Of a stretch of DNA of 64,000 bases, positions 47,445 to 54,744 are shown in pieces. Both the position numbers and the translations under genes were made by a program. The DNA is from Streptomyces sp. Go-475 (GTDB lineage Bacteria; Actinomycetota; Actinomycetes; Streptomycetales; Streptomycetaceae). Under the pieces are notes generated by a model that searched no databases, had not been told where the DNA came from, and worked only from the letters and a program-made list of their open reading frames with translations. The stretch spans positions 5,809,501 through 5,873,500 of the forward strand of contig NZ_CP026121.1 of NCBI RefSeq assembly GCF_003330845.1, written 5' to 3'. How positions within the stretch are numbered: the stretch's first letter is position 1; each line of letters opens with the position of its first letter.

Positions 47445-47992
47445 AGAAGCACAGTACCGGGCTGCCGGCGGATGGCTTCGGCGTGAGCACGGGCAGGGCG
47501 GTGGAGTCTCAATGGGCGAGTCAAGACCTGTCTTCTTGCCCTGGGTCTTGTCGGGGATCTTGGTGAGCTAGGTTTTTGCTGCTCAGGGGCGGTGGGATCG
47601 TGCGCCGGGTGGTCATCATTGGTCGGTATTGGCCGCCGCTGCGCAGCCTCGGACGGCCCAGAGACGGCCCAGCTCTGCCGCACTCGACTGACGCCAGCAC
47701 CTTCGATGCGCCCCGTCTGAACCTCAGCCGACGACAGTGAGCCACGACGGCGAGTGGGTCAACTGACCACGCACGCGTATGCCTCGCTGCACTCCCACCG
47801 ACCTCAGCCACGTTCCCAATGTCGTCGCCCAGAACGAGCCACGACGGCCGCGGTCCGTGACGACGATGCCGAAGTCCTCAGCTTGGTGGATTTACTTTGG
47901 TCGAATGCTGGTGCCTTAGCCTTGCCACATGAAGGCGGGCCCCACCCTGGTCAGGGCGGGGCCCGCCTTAGTGCTGGCCTGCAAGCATCTGT
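47445..47992. other. 548-nt gap with repeat motif and terminator
   Basis: No gene is supported. Near 47650-47675 lies CGGACGGCCCAGAGACGGCC, two 9-mers spaced by 11 nt, which also occurs (one base different) near 38463 beside the integrase stub. A strong hairpin follows at 47932-47969. The stretch may be scar tissue joining the restriction module to the next genes. Confidence 0.5.
47932..47969. terminator. Strong bidirectional hairpin terminator
   Basis: A 12-bp perfect stem, AAGGCGGGCCCC pairing with GGGGCCCGCCTT, closes a 14-nt loop. It ends the minus-strand unit that contains the small membrane protein gene at 47993-48220. Confidence 0.8.
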
Positions 47993-48220
47993 TCAGGGCC
48001 GCGGGTACAGCGTGGTGGTTTGCAGCGCCTCCTCCTCGGATTCGCTTGTAGTGGGCTCCTGCAGCAGGCTCAACAGCCGGCTCCGCAAAGCGGTGTGAAA
48101 CCGCAGCCTCAAACGAGACACCCATGAACGGACGCGCCGTAGGAGTCGACGGGCTCTCACGCCGTACCACCAGATCGCCATGGGCAACAGCAGTAGATAG
48201 AGCAGCAGCCAGGGGGACAT
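47993..48220 (-). CDS. Small basic membrane protein
   Basis: A 75-residue protein with one strong helix at the start (SPWLLLYLLLLPMAIWWYGV), an Arg-rich cytoplasmic stretch (RARRLLRRVRSWVSRLRLRF) and an acidic tail. Function unknown. GTGAGG lies about 12 nt before the ATG. It follows the 255-residue unknown gene by 44 nt and ends at a strong terminator, so the two form a unit. Confidence 0.55.
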   Translation of the reverse strand: MSPWLLLYLLLLPMAIWWYGVRARRLLRRVRSWVSRLRLRFHTALRSRLLSLLQEPTTSESEEEALQTTTLYPRP

Positions 48221-48264
48221 CTTAACGATCAACCTCACGCGGGTCTCGGCACCCCCGCGCAAGG

Positions 48265-49032
48265 CTATGCAGCGAGGGCGAATTCAGTCGGGCCAGGAAC
48301 CTGGCCCACGCCGGGAGCCCGTGGCACTCGTGGGGCGGCTAGCCGCAGGAGACCGCATGGCGAGGATTCGTTGGGCGGGACAGCGACGAGGCGTCCGAAG
48401 AACCTGACGTAGCCGGCAAGCAGGCGCTGCACGAGATCCAGCAACAGCGCTGAGAGTGCGTACGCCGCGTTGGCGATATGCCCGAGCTCAGCGGTGGTGG
48501 GATCGTGTCCGAACCGGCTGAGGCGACCCATCCGCTGAGTCAGCCTGTCGACCAGGTTGATCACGAAGTTTGCCGTCTTACCGGAGCCTGCGGCCATGTG
48601 GAGGGCGGACTTCAGCTCTACGAGCCGGTGGATGCCATCGGTCACTACCAAGGGGACAGGGGCTGGCGTCGGGTTGAGCCCTAGGAGCAGCCCGGAAGCG
48701 CTACACGGGATGCCAGAGATTTCCTCCGCCGTGCGGAGAAGGATGCGTGCTACGTCCTCGCCTGGTGAACGCCTGGAGTAGGTCTTCGGCTCGACGAGCC
48801 AAAACTTGCCTAGGTCGTGCAAATGAGCGCTGGCCGTGTGCAGTAGGCCCAGGCGGCTTTGATCGATGCCGACGGAAACCATGTTGGTCGTCAGGAGTAG
48901 ATCTTGGCCCATGTTGAAGAACCGAAGCATCTCTGTAGAGAGCTCAGCGTCCTCAGGGCACAGGGGCCCCGGCTGCGGCCAGTCCGGCGCGCGAAACCGC
49001 GCCGCGGGCTCGCTCGGAGGACGGTGGTTCAT
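48265..49032 (-). CDS. Unknown 255-residue cargo protein
   Basis: I do not recognise a family. It is predicted soluble and largely helical. Notable stretches are MLRFFNMGQDLLLTTNMVSV, SAHLHDLGKFWLVEPKTYSR and MAAGSGKTANFVINLVDRLT; the last contains GSGKT but lacks the rest of an ATPase fold. HDLG recalls an HD motif without further support. It is followed by a small membrane protein in the same unit inside the element cargo, so a defence or exclusion role is possible but unproven. Confidence 0.6.
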   Translation of the reverse strand: MNHRPPSEPAARFRAPDWPQPGPLCPEDAELSTEMLRFFNMGQDLLLTTNMVSVGIDQSRLGLLHTASAHLHDLGKFWLVEPKTYSRRSPGEDVARILLRTAEEISGIPCSASGLLLGLNPTPAPVPLVVTDGIHRLVELKSALHMAAGSGKTANFVINLVDRLTQRMGRLSRFGHDPTTAELGHIANAAYALSALLLDLVQRLLAGYVRFFGRLVAVPPNESSPCGLLRLAAPRVPRAPGVGQVPGPTEFALAA

Positions 49033-49156
49033 GTGGGCGAGGTTACGCCATCCCCACTTTGGATCGGGCCTCTACAGAAAAAGTGTCATCCACTGTGCGC
49101 CCGCCCGGAGGAGCGAAGCGACGACGGGTGCTTGAACCAGTAGAGAAAGTTGTAAC

Positions 49157-49537
49157 TCAGTCTGCGGTGCGGGGCTTGAAGGTGTATGCGCAGGCTGGGA
49201 GTTTGGTGCCCTGACGGTGGGCCATCGGTAGGAAGACCACTGGCCGGATCGTCCAGGTGATGCGGGTGCTGGCGTGGGTCACGGAGACCGTGCAGGGTTC
49301 CATGCGTAAGAGGGCTCGTCGTGTGTCGATGCGGCCGTCGTAGAGCCAGGCCCAGGCCTCGTCGGAGGCGTCCGGGTCGAGTGCTGGTGAGATCGTGCGC
49401 AGGGCGACCGCTACCCATCTGTCTGCCTGTGGTGCCGAGTAGGCGTCAAAAGATGCCCGAAGTGCCGGCAACCCCGCCGCGTCGTTGACGTCTTGCGTCC
49501 AGCACTCGCACCAGAAGCCCCGCTGGGGCTTGTCCAT
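49157..49537 (-). CDS. Unknown 126-residue protein coupled to the HATPase gene
   Basis: A soluble protein with Trp/Cys-rich start MDKPQRGFWCECWTQDV and a central DPDASDEAWAWLYDGRIDTR. I know no function. Its ATG overlaps the stop of the upstream ATP-binding protein gene (ATGA), so the two are made together, probably under the element repressor. Confidence 0.65.
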   Translation of the reverse strand: MDKPQRGFWCECWTQDVNDAAGLPALRASFDAYSAPQADRWVAVALRTISPALDPDASDEAWAWLYDGRIDTRRALLRMEPCTVSVTHASTRITWTIRPVVFLPMAHRQGTKLPACAYTFKPRTAD

Positions 49538-49962
49538 CAGCACGGGTGTCCTCCCGGCTGGGTGTCCGTGAAGAGTTCGGCGGTGACGGTGTAGCCGCTC
49601 TGGCTGCCGTGGACGACGACCCGGTGAGCGATGACGCTGACCATGCCCAAGCCGCGGCCGTGTACGGCGTCCACGCTCGGCTGCTCGACCTTCGGGGCCG
49701 TGCCCGTCCCACCCTCGTCGGTGACCGACAAGGCAACCACCTTGGGGGAGACCGCCAGAGCCAGGTGAAAGCTGCCGAGTCCGCCGCTCGCTGTGTGGAG
49801 GATCGCGTTCGCGCTCAGCTCGCTCACGATCAGTTCGGCGTCGTCGGCAAGAGGCGATCCGCGCAGGATGTCCCGTGTCCAGCGACGGGCCCGGCTGACC
49901 TCTTCCGGAAAACCTGGGCAAGTGAGTCCCCAGACCCGGGCGATGCTCGTATACTCGTGCAT
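49537..49962 (-). CDS. RsbW-like HATPase-fold protein
   Basis: A 141-residue GHKL ATP-binding protein of the anti-sigma/serine-kinase type common in Streptomyces. The N-box is LIVSELSANAILHTASGG, G1 is VTDEGGTGTAPK and G2 is VHGRGLGMVSVIA. It may phosphorylate or sequester a partner. GAAGGA before the ATG at 49962 fixes the start. An operator-like sequence overlaps this ribosome binding site and start codon, so it is probably repressed by the GntR protein. Confidence 0.82.
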   Translation of the reverse strand: MHEYTSIARVWGLTCPGFPEEVSRARRWTRDILRGSPLADDAELIVSELSANAILHTASGGLGSFHLALAVSPKVVALSVTDEGGTGTAPKVEQPSVDAVHGRGLGMVSVIAHRVVVHGSQSGYTVTAELFTDTQPGGHPC

Positions 49963-49968
49963 ACAAGT
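49953..49968. promoter_or_regulatory. GntR-type operator variant at HATPase start
   Basis: ACTCGTGCATACAAGT matches 12 of 16 positions of the perfect operator at 51374. It covers the start codon of the minus-strand HATPase gene. Confidence 0.5.
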
Positions 49969-50008
49969 TCCTTCGTGCTGGTAGGCCGCCATGTGCAGCG
50001 GGTTCGGG

Positions 50009-50440
50009 CTAGACGAGTTTCACGCCGTCGTGGGCGCGTATGGCTGGCGGGGATACCGCGTCCAAAGCGTCCAGGACGCGGATCGCGTATGCCTCGTCGG
50101 CGAGTTCGATGACCTCTTTGCGGGTGGCCCAGCGCAGTGCGCGGGTCTCGTCCCCGGTGGTGGGTGTGCCGTCGGCGGCCTCGCAGCGGAAGACCATGGA
50201 GACGATCAAGCCCTTCATGTTCTTGTAGATGCCGGTCAGGGTCGCGGGAAGCGCGATCTTGATGCCGGTTTCTTCGAGAACTTCGCGCTGGAGGGCCTCG
50301 GGGATGGTTTCCTCGCGTTCGAGGATGCCGCCCGGGGGTTCCCAGTGGCCGTTGTCGCGGCGCTTGATCAGGAGGGCGCGGTCCTGGTCGTCGACGATGA
50401 CTCCGGCGACGCTCACGGAGTGCGGGCGTTCGGTGCTCAC
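50009..50440 (-). CDS. Nudix hydrolase, Pif-like (element immunity)
   Basis: A 143-residue Nudix protein with the full box GILEREETIPEALQREVLEE and TGIKI, preceded by DNGHWEPPG. In the related element pSAM2 a Nudix protein (Pif) encoded beside korSA blocks redundant transfer between element-bearing cells. Position and family here suggest the same role. AGAGGA precedes the GTG at 50440. It is divergent from the GntR repressor gene across 83 nt. Confidence 0.82.
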   Translation of the reverse strand: MSTERPHSVSVAGVIVDDQDRALLIKRRDNGHWEPPGGILEREETIPEALQREVLEETGIKIALPATLTGIYKNMKGLIVSMVFRCEAADGTPTTGDETRALRWATRKEVIELADEAYAIRVLDALDAVSPPAIRAHDGVKLV

Positions 50441-50495
50441 GTTCCTCTGCCCTCTCGGATGGCTAGGCTCTCCACCGTAGCAACAAAGCTCGCCC

Positions 50496-50511
50496 ACTCG
50501 TCTAGATACCT
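50496..50511. promoter_or_regulatory. GntR-type operator half-site upstream of repressor gene
   Basis: ACTCGTCTAGATACCT keeps the left half and centre of the operator but has a poor right half (11 of 16). It is 12 nt before the GntR start, consistent with autorepression. Confidence 0.5.
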
Positions 50512-50523
50512 AAAGGAGTACAC

Positions 50524-51312
50524 GTGCCCTCTCTTTCCTCCGGCCTTCTCGGCGACCTCGACCCCACGAGCGATCGTGCGGTCTTCCGGCAGATCGCCGA
50601 CCAGCTGCGCGAGGCCATCGACCGTGGGCGATTCAAGGAGGGCGAAAAGCTGCCCTCCGAGGCCGAACTAGTCGAGCATTACGGGGTTTCCCGTATGACG
50701 GTTCGAAACTCCTTCTCCGTTCTCCAGGGCGAGGGCCTGGTGCACGCCGAGCACGGCAAGGGCGTCTTCGTGCGACCACGCCCGCCTGTCAGGCGGCTCG
50801 CCTCCGACCGGTTCGCCCGGCGCCACCGCGAGCAGGGGAAGTCCGCTTTCATCGTGGAGGCCGACGCCGCCGGCAGTCACCCGCAGGTGGACAGCCTGGA
50901 GGTCAAGGAGGAGAAGGCCAGCCAGGACGTCTCCACCCGGCTCGGGTCCGTGCGACGGGTGCTGGCCCGGCGTCGGAGGTATCTGCTGGACGGGCGGCCC
51001 GTGGAGTTCGCCACCTCGTACCTGCCGCTCGACATCGCGCGCGGTACGCCGATCGCCGAGCCGAACCCCGGGCCCGGGGGCATCTATGCCCGACTTGAGG
51101 AGCTGGGGCACCGCCTCGACCACTTCGAGGAAGAGATCCGTGCCCGGATGCCCTCTCCCGACGAAGTGCGCACGCTGCGGCTGGCCTCCGGCGTGCCGGT
51201 CATTCACCTGATCCGTACCGCGTTCGACGGTGAGGGGCGGGCCGTGGAGGTCTGCGACACGGTCATGGCGGCGGACGCGTACGTCCTGTCGTACCAGCTC
51301 CCGGCGACCTGA
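50524..51312 (+). CDS. GntR/UTRA repressor, KorSA-like
   Basis: A 262-residue GntR-family regulator of the HutC/UTRA group. The winged HTH spans residues 18-85 (FRQIADQLREAIDRGRFKEG, KLPSEAELVEHYGVSRMTVR) and the UTRA effector domain about 100-255. In pSAM2 the equivalent KorSA represses transfer and replication genes. Repeated 16-nt operators across this element support the same role. The GTG at 50524 follows AAAGGAG. Confidence 0.88.
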   Translation: MPSLSSGLLGDLDPTSDRAVFRQIADQLREAIDRGRFKEGEKLPSEAELVEHYGVSRMTVRNSFSVLQGEGLVHAEHGKGVFVRPRPPVRRLASDRFARRHREQGKSAFIVEADAAGSHPQVDSLEVKEEKASQDVSTRLGSVRRVLARRRRYLLDGRPVEFATSYLPLDIARGTPIAEPNPGPGGIYARLEELGHRLDHFEEEIRARMPSPDEVRTLRLASGVPVIHLIRTAFDGEGRAVEVCDTVMAADAYVLSYQLPAT

Positions 51313-51373
51313 GCGCCTGATCGGCGGTGGTGCGCGGGGACGCTTCTCCGAACTCGTACACCCCAACACGCTT

Positions 51374-51389
51374 ACTCGTATAGACGAGT
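51374..51389. promoter_or_regulatory. Perfect GntR operator, transfer operon
   Basis: ACTCGTATAGACGAGT has perfect 6-bp arms (ACTCGT/ACGAGT) around ATAG. It lies 104 nt before the first gene of the transfer operon. Confidence 0.8.
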
Positions 51390-51446
51390 GGGCAAGTTGT
51401 GTGGCAAGGTGGTTGCCGTTTCCGGAGTTCGGGTTCGAACGCCGCA

Positions 51447-51462
51447 TCTTGTATAGACGAGT
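51447..51462. promoter_or_regulatory. Second GntR operator, transfer operon
   Basis: TCTTGTATAGACGAGT differs from the perfect site at two positions in the left arm. It ends 15 nt before the TTG start, so a bound repressor would block the promoter or the ribosome binding site. Confidence 0.7.
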
Positions 51463-51477
51463 AGACAGGAAAAAGCC

Positions 51478-51834
51478 TTGCGTACCATCCGCGTAGAGAC
51501 CTCGGCCGCAACGATCCTGCTGACCGAGGCCCCCGAGCCCAAGGTCCGCGACCGGCAGACGGGCGAGATCGCCAAGGACGCTACCAGCGGTGAGGCGCTC
51601 ATGACGATCGGCGTCGTCTACATCGAGGAGGGCGAGTCGTCGCTGATCAAGGTCACCGTTCCGGAGAGCGGAGTGTCCGAGGGACTGACGCTCGGGGCTC
51701 CGGTTTCGCTTCCGGGTCTGGTGGCCCGGCCGTGGGAGAGCGTCTTCAACGGGCAGCAGCGTCACGGCATCGCGTTCCGCGCCGCCGCCGTGACTCCGGC
51801 CGCCTTCCCGGCCGCCACCGGGGCCGCTGCCTGA
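51478..51834 (+). CDS. Conserved AICE protein preceding the transfer gene
   Basis: A 118-residue protein (TIRVETSAATILLTEAPEPK, GVVYIEEGESSLIKVTVPES) ending in an Ala/Pro tail. I recall similar small proteins before FtsK-type genes in several AICEs, with no known function. The start is TTG, with AGGA upstream. Its stop overlaps the traSA-like start as TGATG, so translation is coupled. Confidence 0.72.
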   Translation: MRTIRVETSAATILLTEAPEPKVRDRQTGEIAKDATSGEALMTIGVVYIEEGESSLIKVTVPESGVSEGLTLGAPVSLPGLVARPWESVFNGQQRHGIAFRAAAVTPAAFPAATGAAA

Positions 51835-53210
51835 TGACCGATCTGACGACACTCCTGGAGGTGGGTGGTCCTGTCGCCGCACTCGGCGGCGGGGCCGCCT
51901 ACGCCCGGGCCAAGCACCCCGGGGTGTACTGGTCCACGGTCGGCCTGCCGATATCCACGGCCCGGCTCCTCAGCTCATACGGCTCGGTCATGGAAGCCTG
52001 CGGCCTGACCGTGGCTCCGTCCCGGCTGCGCATGCTGGCGGTCAAGGCCACCACCCGCCGCGAGATCCGTCCCGTACCGCCGCGTCGGGGCATCATCCGC
52101 CCCACCTCGACCGGGCTTCGACTTCGGCTTCGGCTCGCTCCGGGGCAGGAACCAGCCGACGTCGCCGCCTCGGCGGAACGGCTGCGGCATACCTGGGGCG
52201 TTCACGCCGTGTACGTGACCACGGTCAAGCCGGGTGTGGTTGAGCTGCGGCTGGTCGGCTTCGACGTGCTGCGGCAGGTGCGGATGCCGCGCAAGGTGGA
52301 CGCCGGGTCCCTTCAGGTGCCTGTGGCCCTGCGCGAGGACGCCATGCCGTTCATACGCGACTACCGGACTGTGCCCCACCAACTCACCCTCGGCGCGACG
52401 CTGTCGGGCAAGTCCATGTATCTGCGGCACCTGATCGCCGGACTCGCCCCTCAGCCGGTCGCCCTGGTCGGCATCGACTGCAAGCGCGGTGTGGAGCTGG
52501 CGCCGTTTGCCGCCCGCCTCTCCGCGCTGGCGACCGAACCGGAACAGGCAGCCGAGCTGCTGCCCGTGCTCGTAAAGGAAATGGAGGACCGATACGACCT
52601 GATCAAGGCCCGGCAAGGCATCGCCCCGGACACTCCGGCCGAGGAGATCACCTCCGACATCTGGGGACTGCCCGAGTCCAAACGCCCCGTCCCTCTCGTG
52701 CTGTTCGTGGACGAGGTGGCTGAACTCTTCCTCGTCGCCACCAGGAAGGACGAGGAACGCCGGGACGAGATGGTCACCCAGCTCATCCGACTCGCCCAAC
52801 TCGGCCGCGCGGCCGGCATCTACCTGGAGGTCTGCGGGCAACGCTTCGGCGCCGAGCTGGGCAAGGGCGCCACCATGCTGCGAGCCCAGTTGACCGGCCG
52901 CGTCTGCCACCGAGTGAACGACGAAGCCTCCGCGAAGATGGCGCTCGGCGACATCGCACCCGAAGCGGTCACGGCCGCCTGCGCCATCGCCCCCGAACGA
53001 CCCGGCCTCGCCGTGGCAGGTGACACCTCGGGCGGCTGGTCACGCATCCGGACGCCGTACCTGTCCCTCGGTGACGCCGCCGCGACCTGCCGCGAATACG
53101 CGCACCAGGTGCCGGACCTGCCCGTGCTCAAGCCCTTCCAGCCCCAGGTGACGGTACCGCCGGTTGAATCCCCGGCCCCGGTCATCGAGACGCGCCCAGC
53201 AACCGGCTGA
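51834..53210 (+). CDS. FtsK/SpoIIIE-type DNA translocase, TraSA-like
   Basis: A 458-residue hexameric motor protein that moves double-stranded element DNA between mycelial cells. Walker A is GATLSGKS (residues 187-194) and Walker B is VPLVLFVDEVAEL; the Arg-rich linker near 75-100 precedes the motor. Unlike many TraSA proteins it has only weak N-terminal hydrophobicity (VGGPVAALGGGAAYA). One such protein is enough for conjugal transfer in AICEs. It lies second in the operator-controlled operon. Confidence 0.9.
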   Translation: MTDLTTLLEVGGPVAALGGGAAYARAKHPGVYWSTVGLPISTARLLSSYGSVMEACGLTVAPSRLRMLAVKATTRREIRPVPPRRGIIRPTSTGLRLRLRLAPGQEPADVAASAERLRHTWGVHAVYVTTVKPGVVELRLVGFDVLRQVRMPRKVDAGSLQVPVALREDAMPFIRDYRTVPHQLTLGATLSGKSMYLRHLIAGLAPQPVALVGIDCKRGVELAPFAARLSALATEPEQAAELLPVLVKEMEDRYDLIKARQGIAPDTPAEEITSDIWGLPESKRPVPLVLFVDEVAELFLVATRKDEERRDEMVTQLIRLAQLGRAAGIYLEVCGQRFGAELGKGATMLRAQLTGRVCHRVNDEASAKMALGDIAPEAVTAACAIAPERPGLAVAGDTSGGWSRIRTPYLSLGDAAATCREYAHQVPDLPVLKPFQPQVTVPPVESPAPVIETRPATG

Positions 53211-53293
53211 CCTCCTCCACCAACCCGGTCGGCGTGACCGCCTCACGCCAAGTCCCTACCTCTCGCATGCCTGAATCCGGAAGGAGCCGCATC

Positions 53294-53968
53294 ATGCGCG
53301 CCCAACTGGCCCGCGTTGACGCGGTGCTCATCCAAGCCGTCATCGCTGCCGCACTGTCCTTCGCCCACCTGCATGACATCGCCTCGGCGGCCGGGCAGGA
53401 CGGATGGAAAGCCTGGGCCTACCCCATCAGCGTCGACCTGCTGCTCGTCGCCGCCTGGCGTCGCCTGCGGTCCGGGGAAGCGAAAGCGGCCGGGTGGTGC
53501 TGGTTCCTCATCGCGCTCACGGCCTCACTCGGAGCCAACGTCGCCACCGCCGGCCTGCTCGACATGAACCACGTCCCGGCCTGGCTGCGCATCCTCGTGG
53601 CGGGCTGGCCTGCGGTCGCCTTCCTCGGCGGCACCCTGCTCGCACACTCCGCACCGAAGACGATCGACCACGCCGCCGAACCCGACACGGACGACGACGA
53701 GGTCCATGACCAGGCGGAGGAACCAGAATTCCTCCCCGAGCCACCCGTCCACCCGGCACCCGAGCAAACCCCGCCCCCGCGTCCGGTCAACGAACCGGAA
53801 CCGCCTGAGCGTCCCGCCCCGCCCGTTCCGGCCGCCCTCGTCGCACACGCCCGCAAGGTCGCCGCCGAACACCACACCCGCACCGGAACACCCATCGACA
53901 CCCCCACCCTCCGCGCCCGCCTCGGCGTCCCCGCACCCATGGCCGAAGCCATCGCCACCCACCTCTGA
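53294..53968 (+). CDS. SpdB-like DUF2637 membrane protein
   Basis: A 224-residue protein with four predicted helices in the first 125 residues (DUF2637), for example VLIQAVIAAALSFAHLHDIA and WCWFLIALTASLGANVATAG. A Pro/Glu-rich linker and a small C-terminal helical domain (ARKVAAEHHTRTGTPIDTPT) follow. SpdB proteins help spread the element through the mycelium. GGAAGGAG sits 7 nt before the ATG at 53294. Confidence 0.85.
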   Translation: MRAQLARVDAVLIQAVIAAALSFAHLHDIASAAGQDGWKAWAYPISVDLLLVAAWRRLRSGEAKAAGWCWFLIALTASLGANVATAGLLDMNHVPAWLRILVAGWPAVAFLGGTLLAHSAPKTIDHAAEPDTDDDEVHDQAEEPEFLPEPPVHPAPEQTPPPRPVNEPEPPERPAPPVPAALVAHARKVAAEHHTRTGTPIDTPTLRARLGVPAPMAEAIATHL

Positions 53969-53980
53969 ACGGAGACCTGC

Positions 53981-54172
53981 GTGACCGCCAACCGCCGCTT
54001 CCGCAACGTCGTCCGCATCGGCCCCGTCCAGGTCGGCACGTACTACGACGCCCGGGGCCATGAGAAGCACACCGCCGCCTGCTCCGCCCCGCGCTGCGGC
54101 TTCTCCACCGACTACGACGGCCGCCCCGCCGCCGAGCTGGCCGCCCGCACCCACCGCTGCCCCGTCCGCTGA
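53981..54172 (+). CDS. Small mobile-element transfer protein (SpdA-like)
   Basis: A 63-residue protein with VVRIGPVQVGTYYDARGHEK and Cys/His pairs (HTAACSAPRCGF...HRC) that could bind zinc. Proteins of this type sit beside spdB in AICEs and affect intramycelial spread. The GTG start follows GGAGACC, 12 nt after spdB. Confidence 0.72.
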   Translation: MTANRRFRNVVRIGPVQVGTYYDARGHEKHTAACSAPRCGFSTDYDGRPAAELAARTHRCPVR

Positions 54173-54187
54173 AAGGACTCTCACCCC

Positions 54188-54382
54188 GTGACCGTCAGCC
54201 TGCCGCTTGTCGTCGTCCTCGGCTTCTTCGCCTGGGGAGCAGTCAGGTTCCTCGGCGTCCGCGTCTGGATCGTCGTCCTGATCGCCCTCTTCGGCTTCTG
54301 GCTCTCCCGAACCTTCCTCGCACCCGCCATCGAGTCCGGCACCCGCTCCGGCGTAAGCGTCATAAACGGCTCACACGCCTAG
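54188..54382 (+). CDS. Small Spd membrane protein
   Basis: A 64-residue protein with two helices (LPLVVVLGFFAWGAVRFLGV and VWIVVLIALFGFWLSRTFLA). It occupies a usual place for spread genes. Its GTG start follows AAAGGA. Its 3' end overlaps the operator controlling the next gene. Confidence 0.68.
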   Translation: MTVSLPLVVVLGFFAWGAVRFLGVRVWIVVLIALFGFWLSRTFLAPAIESGTRSGVSVINGSHA

Positions 54383-54388
54383 ACGAGT
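54373..54388. promoter_or_regulatory. GntR operator upstream of spdD/rep
   Basis: ACACGCCTAGACGAGT matches 13 of 16 operator positions, with an intact right arm. It lies 19 nt before the spdD start and suggests a second repressed promoter for spdD, rep, xis and int. Confidence 0.65.
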
Positions 54389-54407
54389 AGATAAGGAGAC
54401 CTGACCC

Positions 54408-54649
54408 GTGTTCCTCCCGAAGTACCCCGACAGCCCGACCCCGCCGCCGCTCACACCCACAGCCCGACCGAGCCGACACCCGTACGGCGCTCGCTCCCGT
54501 CGGTGTCCATCGATCAGAAGACCGTCGCGGCCCTGGTCGTCGGTGGAGTCGTCCTCACCGCGCTCCTGGCCGCCGTAGCCGTCACGGCCATCTCCGTTGC
54601 CGTGGCCGCCGTCGTCCTGCGCTCCATGCTCCGCGCCCACCGCCGCTGA
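54408..54649 (+). pseudogene. SpdD-like gene with frameshift
   Basis: After AAGGAG the GTG frame gives MFLPKYPDSPTPPPL, the expected SpdD start. It then turns into nonsense and stops at a TAG within the hydrophobic region. The frame offset by -1 reads AHTHSPTEPTPVRRSLPSVS and a membrane helix ALVVGGVVLTALLAAVAVTA to a TGA at 54647. The span is 242 nt, one short of an 81-codon gene, so a base has been lost between about 54420 and 54455. A sequencing error or programmed shift is possible. Confidence 0.75.
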
Positions 54650-54744
54650 ACCGCGCTGGCCTCCGGGGCGGCGGCACACGACCAAGCATTTCGCCGCCCC
54701 GGCGCCTGTTCCTCCCGACCGAGCCAGTCAGAAGGGGAAACGCC

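Noticed and set aside
47754..48098. A 114-codon plus-strand frame downstream of vsr
   Set aside because: It crosses a strong terminator hairpin and the antisense of a better-supported small membrane protein.
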